From NCBI RefSeq assembly GCF_009910675.1, contig NZ_RSEJ01000023.1, positions 50,542 through 114,541 of the forward strand: DNA of 64,000 bases. The letters run 5' to 3'. Source of the stretch: Photobacterium alginatilyticum (lineage in GTDB: Bacteria; Pseudomonadota; Gammaproteobacteria; Enterobacterales; Vibrionaceae). A model generated the notes under the pieces. The model was given only the letters and a program-made list of their open reading frames with translations. It ran no database searches and was not told the origin of the DNA. Of the stretch, positions 10,023 through 19,495 are shown one piece after another. Position 1 is the stretch's first letter, and the number at the start of each line of letters is the position of its first letter. A program made the translations under genes and the position numbers.

Positions 10023-13000
10023 AATGGTTAACACGCTGGTTTCTGGATAACCCCGTTGCAGCTAATTTATTAATGGTCGCGATTCTGGCCCTGGGTGCGC
10101 TCTCGCTTACCACACTACGAGTAGAAAGTTTTCCGCAAACCAAGCCAACTAGCCTGGTAGTGAGTGTCACTTACCCCGGCGGAACGGCTAGTCAAGTCGA
10201 TGAAGGGATCACACAACGAATCGAGGAAGCAATCAGTGATCTTGCGGGAATAAAACAAATTACCAGCCGCTCTTCAGTTGGCCTGTCTACTGTCAGGGTG
10301 AAAAAACGCACAGATACCAACCTGGAACGCCTGATCGAGGATGTCAGAAACCGGGTAAACAGCATTGTTGGCTTCCCTGAACTGGCAGAGAATCCGCAGA
10401 TCTTTCGTGATGAATTTAGCAACCTGGCCTCATTTGTCGTGATCTCTGGTGAACGAAGTGATGACGAGCTGCAGCCCGTAGCAAGACAGCTAGAGATTGC
10501 ATTAAAAAAACATGCTGCCATCTCCGCTGTCAAAAACTGGGGCAAACGCACATCACAACTGGTAATCGAACCGGATCCGGATAGTCTTCGTCATTACGGG
10601 ATCTCATTTAACGATCTTGCGTACCATATCCGCCAGGCATCGTTGGAAACCAGAAGCGGTACCATTAAAAATGGTCAGGGCAAGCTGCTGCTGCGCGGAG
10701 ACGGCTATGCTGATACAGTCAGAAAACTTCGCAAAGTCGTTGTAAAAACAACCCCAACCAGCGAAGTGCTACTTGAAGATATTGCCCAGATCCGCCGTGA
10801 ATACGTCAAGACTGATGCCTTGGTTCGCAACAATGGTAATAATGCAATCGCACTACTGGTTTCCACCAGTAGAAAAGACAACCTGTTGCGTGTCAGCGAG
10901 GCGATAGAAGAAGTCCTGCAGCAGCAACGAGCCCTATTGCCTGATGATATTTACCTCGACACCATGGCCGATATGGCTCCCTATGTCGAAGACCAACTTG
11001 CCCGCCTCGGCAACAATGCATGGCAAGGGCTGCTGATTGTCGTCGTACTCCTTGGCCTGTTTCTCAATCTAAAACTCGCTTTCTGGGTTGCTATCGGGAT
11101 CCCGGTCTCGATTGCCGGCACACTCGGTGTGATGGGTTTACCGGCGCTGGATTACAGCATTAACGACATCACCTTGTTTGGTCTGATTTTAGTACTGGGG
11201 ATCCTGGTTGATGATGCCGTTGTCGTCGGCGAGAGTATTCATCAGGCACGCGGCAAATATTCCGATCCCAAACAGGCCGCCGGAAAAGGTGTGGAGGCCG
11301 TTAGCGTTGCCACCGTCTTCGGTGTACTCACCACCATTGCCGCATTCTCGCCCATGCTATGGATCGAAAATGAACTGGCAAAAGTACTGGCCGGGTTCTC
11401 GGCGGTAGTCATTCTGGCGCTGCTGTTTTCACTGGTAGAAAGTAAGTTCATTCTTCCCGCTCACCTAAGCTCACCGCCAGAGGGAGAGCCTAAGCATTGG
11501 CTAAGCCGCAACTTCAAGCGTCTGCAGCAGTTTTGCGATAAGCAGCTCCAGCGCTTTACTTTCGAGGTGTACAAACCGATGCTGGATTACGTCATTCGCT
11601 ATCGGTATGCGAGCCTGATTGGCTTTATCAGTACCCTGGTTCTTGCCTATGGCCTGTGGTTCAGCGGCAACATCAAATCAAGCCTGTTTCCGGAGATCCC
11701 CGGACGATATTTAAGTGCCGATATCTCTCTGGAAGACGGTGCGCCTCATGAATTACTGGCTCTGCATGCCAAACAGCTTGAGGGCGCGGCTAGCTCGCTG
11801 AACAACAAAATACGCGCTGAATTTGGTCTGGAAGAGTCGCCAATCATTAACCTGCTTGTTGCAACAAACGGCAGTAGCAATGTCGAAGCCACCGTCGAGC
11901 TCACAACCGAAGCACTGAGTAAGCTACCCAACAACTATCTGCTTAATGAATGGAAAGGGGCCAGCGGTCGCTTTGAAGGCGCTTATGCCGTTAAATTTAC
12001 CGCTACCGATGACTGGTCTGGCGGTACCGCTATCAGTATCAGAGCGCCTGAACGCCGAATAGCCAAGCAGGCTGCTGAGGCGTTACGCCACCAGCTCAGT
12101 AATATCCCGGGAGTTAATGATATCTATGACGACGGACAATCTGGCCTACCTCAGCTTCGTTTTACCCTAAACCGATATGGAAAGCACCTTGGGCTGACCC
12201 AGTCAGATCTTGCCAATATCATTAGCGGTGCTTTCGGCCAATATGATATCCACCGCCTGCTCCACCAGGCTGAGGAAACCAAGGTTGTCCTGCAGTTTAG
12301 TGACGACAAACGACGCAGCCTGCAAAGTGTACTCGACTCTCCGGTATTCTTACCGTCTGGGCAGTACCTGACACTGGGAGACATTGCCAATGCAGCCTAC
12401 GAACAAGAGCCGCATACCCTATACCGACGAAACCGCAATGAGGTTATCACGGTGTACTGGCGCCAAGACCGAACCGTTCAGGCACCGGAAGCGGTGTGGA
12501 AGACTGTTGAGCAGGATATTTTGCCAACACTCAGCAAACAATATCCAAGTGCCGTCGTAAAGCCCGTTGGTGAGTTTGAAGAGATCAACGAAGTGCAGAC
12601 AGGTTTTAAAAAGGCCATGATCCTCACTCTGCTGCTGATCTATACCCTGCTGGCGATCCCGCTTAAATCTTACTGGCAGCCACTAATTATTATGGCGGTG
12701 ATCCCATTCGGCTTTGCGGGCGCCATATTTGGCCATGCCATAATGGGTCTGCCTATCAGCATACTGTCTTTGTTCGGTATGATGGCAATGACCGGTGTTG
12801 TGGTAAACGACTCACTGATATTAATCACCCGCTTCAACAAAAACTACCGAAGTGGTATGCCAAGGCTTGAGGCACTCATTAATACCGGTACCAGCCGAGT
12901 CCGAGCCATATTTCTGACGACCGTCACCACGGTGTGCGGTTTGCTGCCGCTACTTAGCGAAAGCTCGGAACAGGCACAGTATCTTAAGCCTGCTGCGGTC

Positions 13001-13153
13001 TCATTGGTGTTCGGCGAGCTATTTGCTACCACCGTTACCCTGCTGCTGATACCAATACTACTGCAGATTTTTACCCGCAAAGATCGTTGCGATACAATTC
13101 CTGACACTCAGGCGCCTCAGGCTTTGCCCAATACAGCGATTCATGAAGGATAA
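10019..13153 (+). CDS. RND efflux pump permease (AcrB/MexB family)
   Basis: A 1044-residue inner-membrane RND transporter, standard length. It opens with the usual TM1 (RWFLDNPVAANLLMVAILALGALSL is split between cytoplasm and membrane), has two large periplasmic loops, and shows TM4 motif LGILVDDAVVVGESI with the proton-relay aspartates, repeated in the second half as MTGVVVNDSLILI. It should export drugs or other amphiphiles by proton antiport in complex with the upstream adaptor. It overlaps the adaptor by four bases and the AraC open frame by a few bases, indicating one operon. The substrate is not predictable. Periplasmic sequence suggests the less studied VexK/YegN-like branch, but I do not assign a symbol. 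Confidence 0.92.
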   Translation: MKWLTRWFLDNPVAANLLMVAILALGALSLTTLRVESFPQTKPTSLVVSVTYPGGTASQVDEGITQRIEEAISDLAGIKQITSRSSVGLSTVRVKKRTDTNLERLIEDVRNRVNSIVGFPELAENPQIFRDEFSNLASFVVISGERSDDELQPVARQLEIALKKHAAISAVKNWGKRTSQLVIEPDPDSLRHYGISFNDLAYHIRQASLETRSGTIKNGQGKLLLRGDGYADTVRKLRKVVVKTTPTSEVLLEDIAQIRREYVKTDALVRNNGNNAIALLVSTSRKDNLLRVSEAIEEVLQQQRALLPDDIYLDTMADMAPYVEDQLARLGNNAWQGLLIVVVLLGLFLNLKLAFWVAIGIPVSIAGTLGVMGLPALDYSINDITLFGLILVLGILVDDAVVVGESIHQARGKYSDPKQAAGKGVEAVSVATVFGVLTTIAAFSPMLWIENELAKVLAGFSAVVILALLFSLVESKFILPAHLSSPPEGEPKHWLSRNFKRLQQFCDKQLQRFTFEVYKPMLDYVIRYRYASLIGFISTLVLAYGLWFSGNIKSSLFPEIPGRYLSADISLEDGAPHELLALHAKQLEGAASSLNNKIRAEFGLEESPIINLLVATNGSSNVEATVELTTEALSKLPNNYLLNEWKGASGRFEGAYAVKFTATDDWSGGTAISIRAPERRIAKQAAEALRHQLSNIPGVNDIYDDGQSGLPQLRFTLNRYGKHLGLTQSDLANIISGAFGQYDIHRLLHQAEETKVVLQFSDDKRRSLQSVLDSPVFLPSGQYLTLGDIANAAYEQEPHTLYRRNRNEVITVYWRQDRTVQAPEAVWKTVEQDILPTLSKQYPSAVVKPVGEFEEINEVQTGFKKAMILTLLLIYTLLAIPLKSYWQPLIIMAVIPFGFAGAIFGHAIMGLPISILSLFGMMAMTGVVVNDSLILITRFNKNYRSGMPRLEALINTGTSRVRAIFLTTVTTVCGLLPLLSESSEQAQYLKPAAVSLVFGELFATTVTLLLIPILLQIFTRKDRCDTIPDTQAPQALPNTAIHEG

Positions 13154-13169
13154 TACAAAGGTTAACGTT

Positions 13170-14072
13170 ATGGATTCACAACACCTTGTTCCCGAGCTTG
13201 CTCTGATTGAAGAACTACCGGAACACTGGAAAAGCCGGTTCGAGAAAGCACTCTATATGTTGTATGAGTCTTTGGAACAATCACCTGCGTTGGCCTGGGA
13301 AGAAATTGCTATTTCCTGTGCAATCTCCCCCCACCATTTCCACCGCGTATTCCGGGCTGTCTTCAACGAGGCGCCGGGGCAATACCTGCGTCGACTTCGA
13401 CTGCAAACCGTGGTTGAAAAGCTTATCTATACCTCCGACAGCATTACCGATATCGCTGTCGGAAGCGGCTTTTCCTCTTCTCAGGCATTGGCCAAGGCGC
13501 TAAAACGAGAGCTCAATACCTCAGCCAAAGCCATTCGGAAATTACGGGAGCGGGACAGTTATGATTACTTGGATGAGCTATATAACAAGCTTGGCCACCC
13601 GACATCACAATCACACAAGACGATGGAATCGCAGATCGTGGAGCAACTAAACACCGAGCTGCGCACCTACCCCGAACGACATCTTCCGTCCAAACGCTTT
13701 AGCATTCCGGAGTTTGAAAAAATCATGGATGAACCGGGTGATGAAGAGTTCGAGGTAATTGTTGCTACCGATGTAGAGCAGCTCAACAACTGCTTTGATG
13801 ATATAACCGTCCATGTTGGTGAGGAATTTACCTCGGCCTTCAGAGCAAACCTGGCTATTGCTGCGGGCAAATATCTTTGCTGTAAAACCAATATAAGTAC
13901 TGATGTAGGCTACTACGCCGTTTGGAACGAACTCTACCGCCGTGCAGTCCTGGAAGGTTACGAACTCTGTGAGCAAGGCTACACCGTTGAATACTTACGT
14001 AACGCTTCGACTAAATTACCCTATGGAATGGAGATCGAGCTTCAACTGCCTGTCGAGGATGTAGACGGGTAA
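13170..14072 (+). CDS. AraC-family regulator with C-terminal effector-like domain
   Basis: About 300 residues. The AraC-type double helix-turn-helix is at the N-terminus (about 25-115), with SPHHFHRVFRAVFNEAPGQYL and a second helix DIAVGSGFSSSQALAKALKRE; the C-terminal 150 residues look like a GyrI/SOUL-type small-molecule domain. This order is that of Rob/TetD-like regulators rather than AraC itself. A start at 13143 is possible and would overlap the pump gene, but the AAAGG site eight bases before 13170 favours the inner ATG. Position at the end of the efflux operon suggests it controls that operon in response to a substrate. Confidence 0.82.
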   Translation: MDSQHLVPELALIEELPEHWKSRFEKALYMLYESLEQSPALAWEEIAISCAISPHHFHRVFRAVFNEAPGQYLRRLRLQTVVEKLIYTSDSITDIAVGSGFSSSQALAKALKRELNTSAKAIRKLRERDSYDYLDELYNKLGHPTSQSHKTMESQIVEQLNTELRTYPERHLPSKRFSIPEFEKIMDEPGDEEFEVIVATDVEQLNNCFDDITVHVGEEFTSAFRANLAIAAGKYLCCKTNISTDVGYYAVWNELYRRAVLEGYELCEQGYTVEYLRNASTKLPYGMEIELQLPVEDVDG

Positions 14073-14082
14073 ACGTCTTTCT

Positions 14083-15015
14083 TCAAGGTAAGAGTGATTG
14101 TTCACTTCCAAGCAACGCCTTAAACTTCTCACGCAACCTATCCCGCAGCAATAACACTGCGGGAGTCACTTGCTTTCGACTCGGGCAAATCAACCACAAG
14201 CTCGTTGATTTTGCTCTAAAACCAGGCATGACTTCTACCACCCGCCCGGCTTTCAGATCGGCAAACATATCCAGCCTTGATTTCAGCGCTATACCTTTAC
14301 CCGATACCACCCAACGCCTCACGATATCACCGTCATTGCAGATACGATTACTGCTGACTTTAACCTTCTTCGTTATTGGTTCCGAGTTTCCAGTCCCCTT
14401 ATTGGTAAACTCCCACTGATTGAAAATTTGATCGCCAAGCCGATACAATAAGCAGTTGTGCTGCAGCAACTCTTCCGGAGTCTGAGGCGTACCATGACGC
14501 TCAAGATACTCGGGAGATGCGCACGCAATGCGATCCACATCTATCAACTGGAAAGCCACCATTGATGAGTCTTCTGGTTGCCCGTAGCGCAATGCCACAT
14601 CGACCCTGTCCATATAAAAGTCAGCCAACGAATCTCCCAGGCTCAACTGAACGCTGAGCTCAGGATTGCTATCCATTACATCATCAAGCAACGGCAAGAG
14701 CATGTTTCGCCCCAGATCCGAGGACACCGACATGCGGATTTCGCCTGCTATCTCTCCTTGCATTTCGACAAGCGATGCCTTGGCATACTCCAGCGATTCA
14801 ATTGCCTGACGACAATGCAGCAGAAAACGCTCTCCTTCAGCGGTAATACGTAACTGACGGGTCGAACGGATAAAAAGCTCAACGCCTAGCTGCTTTTCAA
14901 GTCGCTTCAGCGCCGCACTGGCTGCAGCCGGACTGGTATCCAGCAAGCCTGCCGCGGCAGTGATACTGCCGCAGTCAGCAGTTCGTATAAATAACTCAAG
15001 ATCAGATGTATTCAT
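14083..15015 (-). CDS. LysR-family transcriptional regulator
   Basis: A 310-residue LysR protein. The winged helix is at residues 1-60 (ELFIRTADCGSITAAAGLL, then AASAALKRLEKQLGVELF), and the substrate-binding domain starts near 90. It is transcribed away from the oxidoreductase gene across a 167-base gap, the usual layout when a LysR protein controls its neighbour. It converges with the AraC gene with only ten bases between stops. No obvious ribosome site precedes the ATG. The inducer is unknown. Confidence 0.88.
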   Translation of the reverse strand: MNTSDLELFIRTADCGSITAAAGLLDTSPAAASAALKRLEKQLGVELFIRSTRQLRITAEGERFLLHCRQAIESLEYAKASLVEMQGEIAGEIRMSVSSDLGRNMLLPLLDDVMDSNPELSVQLSLGDSLADFYMDRVDVALRYGQPEDSSMVAFQLIDVDRIACASPEYLERHGTPQTPEELLQHNCLLYRLGDQIFNQWEFTNKGTGNSEPITKKVKVSSNRICNDGDIVRRWVVSGKGIALKSRLDMFADLKAGRVVEVMPGFRAKSTSLWLICPSRKQVTPAVLLLRDRLREKFKALLGSEQSLLP

Positions 15016-15182
15016 AGCAGGCTTATTTTCAAAAAATTATTGAAAAAGTTTAAACCATTACCCTGTTTTTGCTTAGCGATTTCTTCCTTAATATCACTAC
15101 AACAATTCAATATCCAACAATGTTAACGCCAGTGGCTGTCACACTTTAGCGTTAGCTCATATACGAAAAAGAGAGAAGAGTC

Positions 15183-16208
15183 ATGAAAGCCATCGGATAT
15201 CTCACCCCAAAAACCATTGACCAACAAGACGCACTCGTTGATTTCGAGCTACCGACACCAACGGCGACAGGCCGTGACTTGCTGGTAAAAGTCAAAGCTA
15301 TTTCCGTCAACCCGGTCGATACCAAGGTCAGGGCAAGTGCCGCACCAGAGGAAGGTCAGTATAAAGTGCTTGGCTGGGATGCTGTCGGCGAAGTGACTGC
15401 TGTTGGCGAAGAGGTTGAGCATTACCAGGTTGGTGATAAAGTTTGGTATGCCGGTGATATTTCCCGCTCCGGAACAAACGCCGAATACCACCTTGTTGAC
15501 GAACGTATTGTCGGCAAGCAACCAACCACGGTTTCTGACACACAAGCAGCAGCCCTGCCTTTGACCGCAATCACGGCCTGGGAGCTTCTCTTCGACCGTT
15601 TACAGTTCGATCTTACTCCTAATGCCGAAAAATCTGCCAAGGTACGCTTGCTGATCATCGGGGCATCCGGCGGTGTAGGTTCAATCCTGACTCAGCTAGC
15701 TGCCAAGCTCACCAATGCCACCATCATCGGAACCGCCTCTCGGCCAGAAAGTCAGAAGTGGGTAACCGACCTTGGTGCCGATTATGTGATTGATCACTCT
15801 AAGCCTTTGACCGAAGAGCTCAAACGAATTGAGATTGATAACGTTACCCATGTGATCAGCCTGACTCAGACCCAAGCCCATTTTGACCAGATTGTCGAAG
15901 CATTGGCACCGCAAGGACATCTAGCACTCATAGATGATCCAACAGAGCCTCTGGATATCATGAAGCTAAAAAGAAAATCGCTATCTTTGCACTGGGAACT
16001 GATGTTCACCCGTTCTCTCTATCAGACAGGAGATATGGATAAACAGCGCCAGCTATTGAATTCAGTGTCATCAATGATTGACGATGGCGAGCTTGTCACA
16101 ACCCTTGGCCAGCACTTTGGCAAAATAAACGCCGAGAACCTGATAAAGGCCCACGCGTATATCGAATCGGGTAAATCAATCGGGAAAGTAGTACTCGAAG
16201 ATTTTTGA
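15183..16208 (+). CDS. Zinc-type alcohol dehydrogenase / quinone oxidoreductase family
   Basis: A 341-residue medium-chain dehydrogenase. It has the GroES-like N-domain (VKVKAISVNPVDTKVR, then KVLGWDAVGEVTAVG) and an NAD(P)-binding domain with IIGASGGVGSI near residue 160. It lacks the cysteine pattern of a structural zinc site and resembles ZADH/quinone oxidoreductases, so it probably reduces quinones or enones with NADPH. A GAGAGAAGAG ribosome site supports the start. It is divergent from the LysR gene, which is the likely regulator. Confidence 0.85.
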   Translation: MKAIGYLTPKTIDQQDALVDFELPTPTATGRDLLVKVKAISVNPVDTKVRASAAPEEGQYKVLGWDAVGEVTAVGEEVEHYQVGDKVWYAGDISRSGTNAEYHLVDERIVGKQPTTVSDTQAAALPLTAITAWELLFDRLQFDLTPNAEKSAKVRLLIIGASGGVGSILTQLAAKLTNATIIGTASRPESQKWVTDLGADYVIDHSKPLTEELKRIEIDNVTHVISLTQTQAHFDQIVEALAPQGHLALIDDPTEPLDIMKLKRKSLSLHWELMFTRSLYQTGDMDKQRQLLNSVSSMIDDGELVTTLGQHFGKINAENLIKAHAYIESGKSIGKVVLEDF

Positions 16209-16226
16209 TCAATCTTTACAGGCATT

Positions 16227-16254
16227 CATTAACCCGCTACCGGGCGGGTTAATG
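16227..16254 (+). terminator. Stem-loop after the oxidoreductase gene
   Basis: A perfect 11-bp stem (CATTAACCCGC with GCGGGTTAATG) around a 6-base loop; a T-run appears about ten bases later. It lies between converging genes and probably ends the plus-strand transcript. Confidence 0.65.
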
Positions 16255-16295
16255 GGTATTCCATTTTTTAACTGCTCTTAATTGAGTGTATCAAG

Positions 16296-16787
16296 TCAAA
16301 ACTGATAGCCATTCGCCCCTGCCACTGCGCCAAGTACAGCAATCAAGCTTAGACTGAGTAAGACTTGGTGCATTCGATGCAACCAGACGAAAGCCCGCTC
16401 GCTGTCTTTCTGTGCTTGTTGATGAAACCAGCGATGCAATACTAAAGGCTCCAGCACAAACAATACCAGGGTGAAGATCATCCATACCAACGTCATTAAA
16501 TGCATCCACCAAAACTGCGGCAACAAATAGCGATCCCAAGCATTCATCACCTCCAGCATATAGTATCCCGACGCGCCGGTTATCAATGTGGTGATTTTCG
16601 CCTGAAGACTGAACCGCCCTTCTAGCTGCTCAAATAGATCCAAGCGATTCTCCGCATTTGACACTCTTCTCAATGACGGAATAAGTACCGTCGTCACAAA
16701 CGCAACGCCGCCTATCCACATCACGACACCAAACACATGCAATACTCGCGCTAACACAAAAAAGTCAAAATCGTTCATAGCTGTCAT
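16296..16787 (-). CDS. Conserved four-helix integral membrane protein
   Basis: About 163 residues with four hydrophobic helices. The first contains LHVFGVVMWIGG, with a histidine and tryptophan pattern like the CopD-type or related haem-binding membrane families; later histidines lie in the third helix region (WMHLM) and after the fourth (LVLHRWFHQQ). A role in electron transfer or metal handling is possible but not shown. Starts at 16787 or 16778 are both possible; the ribosome site does not decide clearly. It stands alone. Confidence 0.6.
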   Translation of the reverse strand: MTAMNDFDFFVLARVLHVFGVVMWIGGVAFVTTVLIPSLRRVSNAENRLDLFEQLEGRFSLQAKITTLITGASGYYMLEVMNAWDRYLLPQFWWMHLMTLVWMIFTLVLFVLEPLVLHRWFHQQAQKDSERAFVWLHRMHQVLLSLSLIAVLGAVAGANGYQF

Positions 16788-17181
16788 CACTACCGTTACT
16801 GCGAATGCGATTAATAATATATATCATATACATGTTATAAAGTGTAGCGTTTACAGCTTCCATTAACAGCAGTAGAACGACATTCTTACCGGGATTTCCT
16901 ACTTGAGAATGATCAAGATAATGCTAGTGCCTATAGCCGAGAGGCGACCCAAGTTAGGCTTATTATGGGATGCAACTTGGCTACGCAATTGATTTGTCCA
17001 AATAAGAAACACAACCGTATATTGTCTTTAATATAAGACTAAATAATAGATGATAACGTTCTGTCGGAGATGACATGTACCGACTATAAAAATTGAAACT
17101 ATAGTTAGAATCTGCGCCAGTGTAGTATCACAACAAAACAGCAACTGGCATCTTTTTTTTCATTCAATACAGGATGGTGAT
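16788..17181. other. Intergenic region with no gene
   Basis: An AT-rich stretch of nearly 400 bases. The only structure I see is the 10-bp palindrome AACTATAGTT at 17097-17106, about 75 bases before the barrel-protein gene, with a related CTATA element just upstream; it may be part of that promoter. Confidence 0.3.
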
Positions 17182-17988
17182 ATGAGAAGAATATGCATAT
17201 CAATAATCTCAATCACAGCTAGCCTGATGGCACCTTCCGTTTTATCCAACCCTACTTTTGAGTCAAAAGGAGATGGATGGACATTATCAACAGGTCTGTA
17301 CCTTATCACCCAAAATATAGAAGCAGATTCAACCGTTAATACACCTGGTGGTGGCACATCAACTCTTCCTGTATCACTGGGATTCGGTGATATTATGGAT
17401 AATCAAGACGGCCTAGGAGCATTTTTTTTCCGGTACGGTAACGGTACCTGGGGCGTAGAGCTTGATTATGCATTCATCTCATTGAAAAACAGCCCAAATC
17501 AAGTTGTCGGCCCGATCACCATTAATAAAATTACATTTGATGTCGAAGAGCTTGAAATTTATGGTACCTACCGTCTGTACCATGACGATTTCACGACAGA
17601 TTTATTAGCCGGTTTTCGCTATATCAATCATGAACTAGAAATAGATCAAACAATCCAAACGCCCCAACCTGTTCCAACATCACAATCAATATCAGCCAGC
17701 TTTGGCGATGAATGGACTGATCCCTTTTTAGGTTTCCGGCTAATCAACAACATTGCAGATACCAACTGGTTTTACCTGACACGCTTTGATATTGGTGGGT
17801 TTGGTGTCGGCTCTGATCTGACATGGCGATTTGACTTGGGCGGAGGCTATGCATGGGATAACGGCTGGCAGGCTGTTGCAAAGTACAAGAGACTTGATGT
17901 CGACTTTGATAATAACTCATCCAGCGACCGCTATAGCTATGATGGCTATGAGCATGGAATATTAATCGGAGCGGCCTACTCTTTTTAA
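17182..17988 (+). CDS. Outer-membrane beta-barrel protein
   Basis: A 268-residue exported protein: signal peptide at about 1-21 (ending VLS-N), then alternating polar and hydrophobic strands with many Gly, Tyr and Trp residues, ending in YSF, the terminal phenylalanine expected for Bam-dependent outer-membrane proteins. Short aromatic-rich strands such as WGVELDYAFISL and YGTYRLYHDDF fit a small 8-10 strand barrel. No specific family was recognised. An AGGA site precedes the ATG. It lies in front of the two metallo-hydrolase genes, 188 bases apart, so a shared operon is uncertain. Confidence 0.7.
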   Translation: MRRICISIISITASLMAPSVLSNPTFESKGDGWTLSTGLYLITQNIEADSTVNTPGGGTSTLPVSLGFGDIMDNQDGLGAFFFRYGNGTWGVELDYAFISLKNSPNQVVGPITINKITFDVEELEIYGTYRLYHDDFTTDLLAGFRYINHELEIDQTIQTPQPVPTSQSISASFGDEWTDPFLGFRLINNIADTNWFYLTRFDIGGFGVGSDLTWRFDLGGGYAWDNGWQAVAKYKRLDVDFDNNSSSDRYSYDGYEHGILIGAAYSF

Positions 17989-18176
17989 TCTATTTGTTAC
18001 CCATAAAAAGCTCAATACGAAAAAAAGAAAAGCGAGTGATAAAAACTGTATGACTCAACGCGGCTATGCCGTCCTTAATTAATCAAAAAAATAGCCATGT
18101 CAACAATGATTCCATTACGAACTCATCAGCAGCCCGTAGAAGGTTGCTGTCGAAAGAATAAGGAGCGAAAAGGACA

Positions 18177-19418
18177 ATGAGAATACTTACATTGCTTTTT
18201 ACATCCGCCTTTATGTGCTGGACTGGTTATAGCTTTGGTGCCGGGGGCGTTGTAACATCGCCTACAGGTACAGCACCCGATAGATATGCATATTACCCTG
18301 GTACCGAGGAGCTTGCTAAAGAAGAGATACGCGTTATTGCCTGCGGTACCGGCTTGCCAGCTGCTCGCCGCAGCCAAGCGGCTACATGCTTCCTGATCGA
18401 AACCGGCAACGGAGACAAATTCCTGTTTGATATAGGTACAGGCTCGATGGCCAATATTGCCGCCCTGATGATTCCTTACCAATATCTCGACAAAGTGTTC
18501 CTCTCCCACCTACATACCGATCACATGGGAGATATTCTGGGGCTGTGGGCAGGAGGCTGGACTGCAGGACGACCCAACGCACTGCAGGTTTGGGGGCCTT
18601 CCGGACAGACACCGGAGATGGGTACCGCCTATGCGATGGAGCACTTTCTCAAGTTCGTCAACTGGGATAAGGTAACCCGTGAATACAAAATCACCCCAGT
18701 GCCAGGTCAAATCGAGACCCATGAATTCGACTACAAGGGCGTGGACCAGATCGTCTATCAGGAAAACGGAGTGACCATCCGTTCCTACCCCGCCATCCAT
18801 ACAGGTGACGGTCCAGTCAGCTACAAGCTGGAATACGCTGGCATGAGCGTGTTATTCAGTGGTGATACCGTACCCAACAAATGGTATGTAGAGCATGGCA
18901 AAGGCGTAGACTTAGCGCTACATGAGGCGTTCCAGGCACCGGAGCAGCTGGTGAAATTCTATAACCAGCCGCCACAACTTGCCTGGCGCGCCTGCTGCGA
19001 GTTCCACACCTCGCCCCAATCCTTTGGCAAGATCATGAGCACGATCCAACCCCGACACGCGGTGGCGTTCCATTTCTTCAACGAGGAGGGAACCCGCTAT
19101 GGTATCTACGAGGGCATCCGGGAAACCTATGACGGCCCCTTATCGATGGCGATAGACATGATGGTATGGAACATCACCAAAGATAAGATCACCGAGCGAA
19201 TGGCAGTATCTGTTGATGAAGCCTGGTCGGTACCCGGCACAGCTCTCCAGCCACCACCAGAAAAAGGACGCCCTAACCCCTCCTCTGAGTGGATTGAAAA
19301 CGGCCGTTGGTTAGACGGCTTCAAGGCACAGGACGCAATGCTGGATGATTATATGAAAGAGTATGGTCTGGAAAAACAGGACTGGCGCCCGGCTATGTAC
19401 AAAGAACTTGAAAAATAA
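18177..19418 (+). CDS. Exported metallo-beta-lactamase-fold hydrolase, GntH-like (copy 1)
   Basis: A 413-residue MBL-fold hydrolase with a signal peptide (about 1-22, ending SFGA). The metal motif SHLHTDHMGD gives H111, H113, D115 and H116, with later ligands in AIHTGD and SGDT. The family resembles proteins annotated as guanitoxin-biosynthesis GntH, but no other guanitoxin gene is near, so that name describes similarity only. It should be a periplasmic dinuclear-zinc hydrolase of unknown substrate. An AAGGAG region precedes the ATG. A related gene follows after 77 bases and a terminator. Confidence 0.78.
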   Translation: MRILTLLFTSAFMCWTGYSFGAGGVVTSPTGTAPDRYAYYPGTEELAKEEIRVIACGTGLPAARRSQAATCFLIETGNGDKFLFDIGTGSMANIAALMIPYQYLDKVFLSHLHTDHMGDILGLWAGGWTAGRPNALQVWGPSGQTPEMGTAYAMEHFLKFVNWDKVTREYKITPVPGQIETHEFDYKGVDQIVYQENGVTIRSYPAIHTGDGPVSYKLEYAGMSVLFSGDTVPNKWYVEHGKGVDLALHEAFQAPEQLVKFYNQPPQLAWRACCEFHTSPQSFGKIMSTIQPRHAVAFHFFNEEGTRYGIYEGIRETYDGPLSMAIDMMVWNITKDKITERMAVSVDEAWSVPGTALQPPPEKGRPNPSSEWIENGRWLDGFKAQDAMLDDYMKEYGLEKQDWRPAMYKELEK

Positions 19419-19440
19419 CTGGCTATCATTCTAATGAAAC

Positions 19441-19467
19441 AAAGCCTCCGCCCATCACGGGGGCTTT
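19441..19467 (+). terminator. Terminator between the two MBL-fold genes
   Basis: AAAGCCTCCG pairs with CGGGGGCTTT (one T-G wobble) around a 7-base loop. It lies only 30 bases before the second hydrolase gene, so it may only attenuate. Confidence 0.6.
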
Positions 19468-19495
19468 ATGTATTGACTGAAAAGGAGAGTTGTTA

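Noticed and set aside
15120..15155. TAACGC/GCGTTA inverted repeat between LysR and oxidoreductase genes
   Set aside because: Six-base arms are too short to call a LysR operator.
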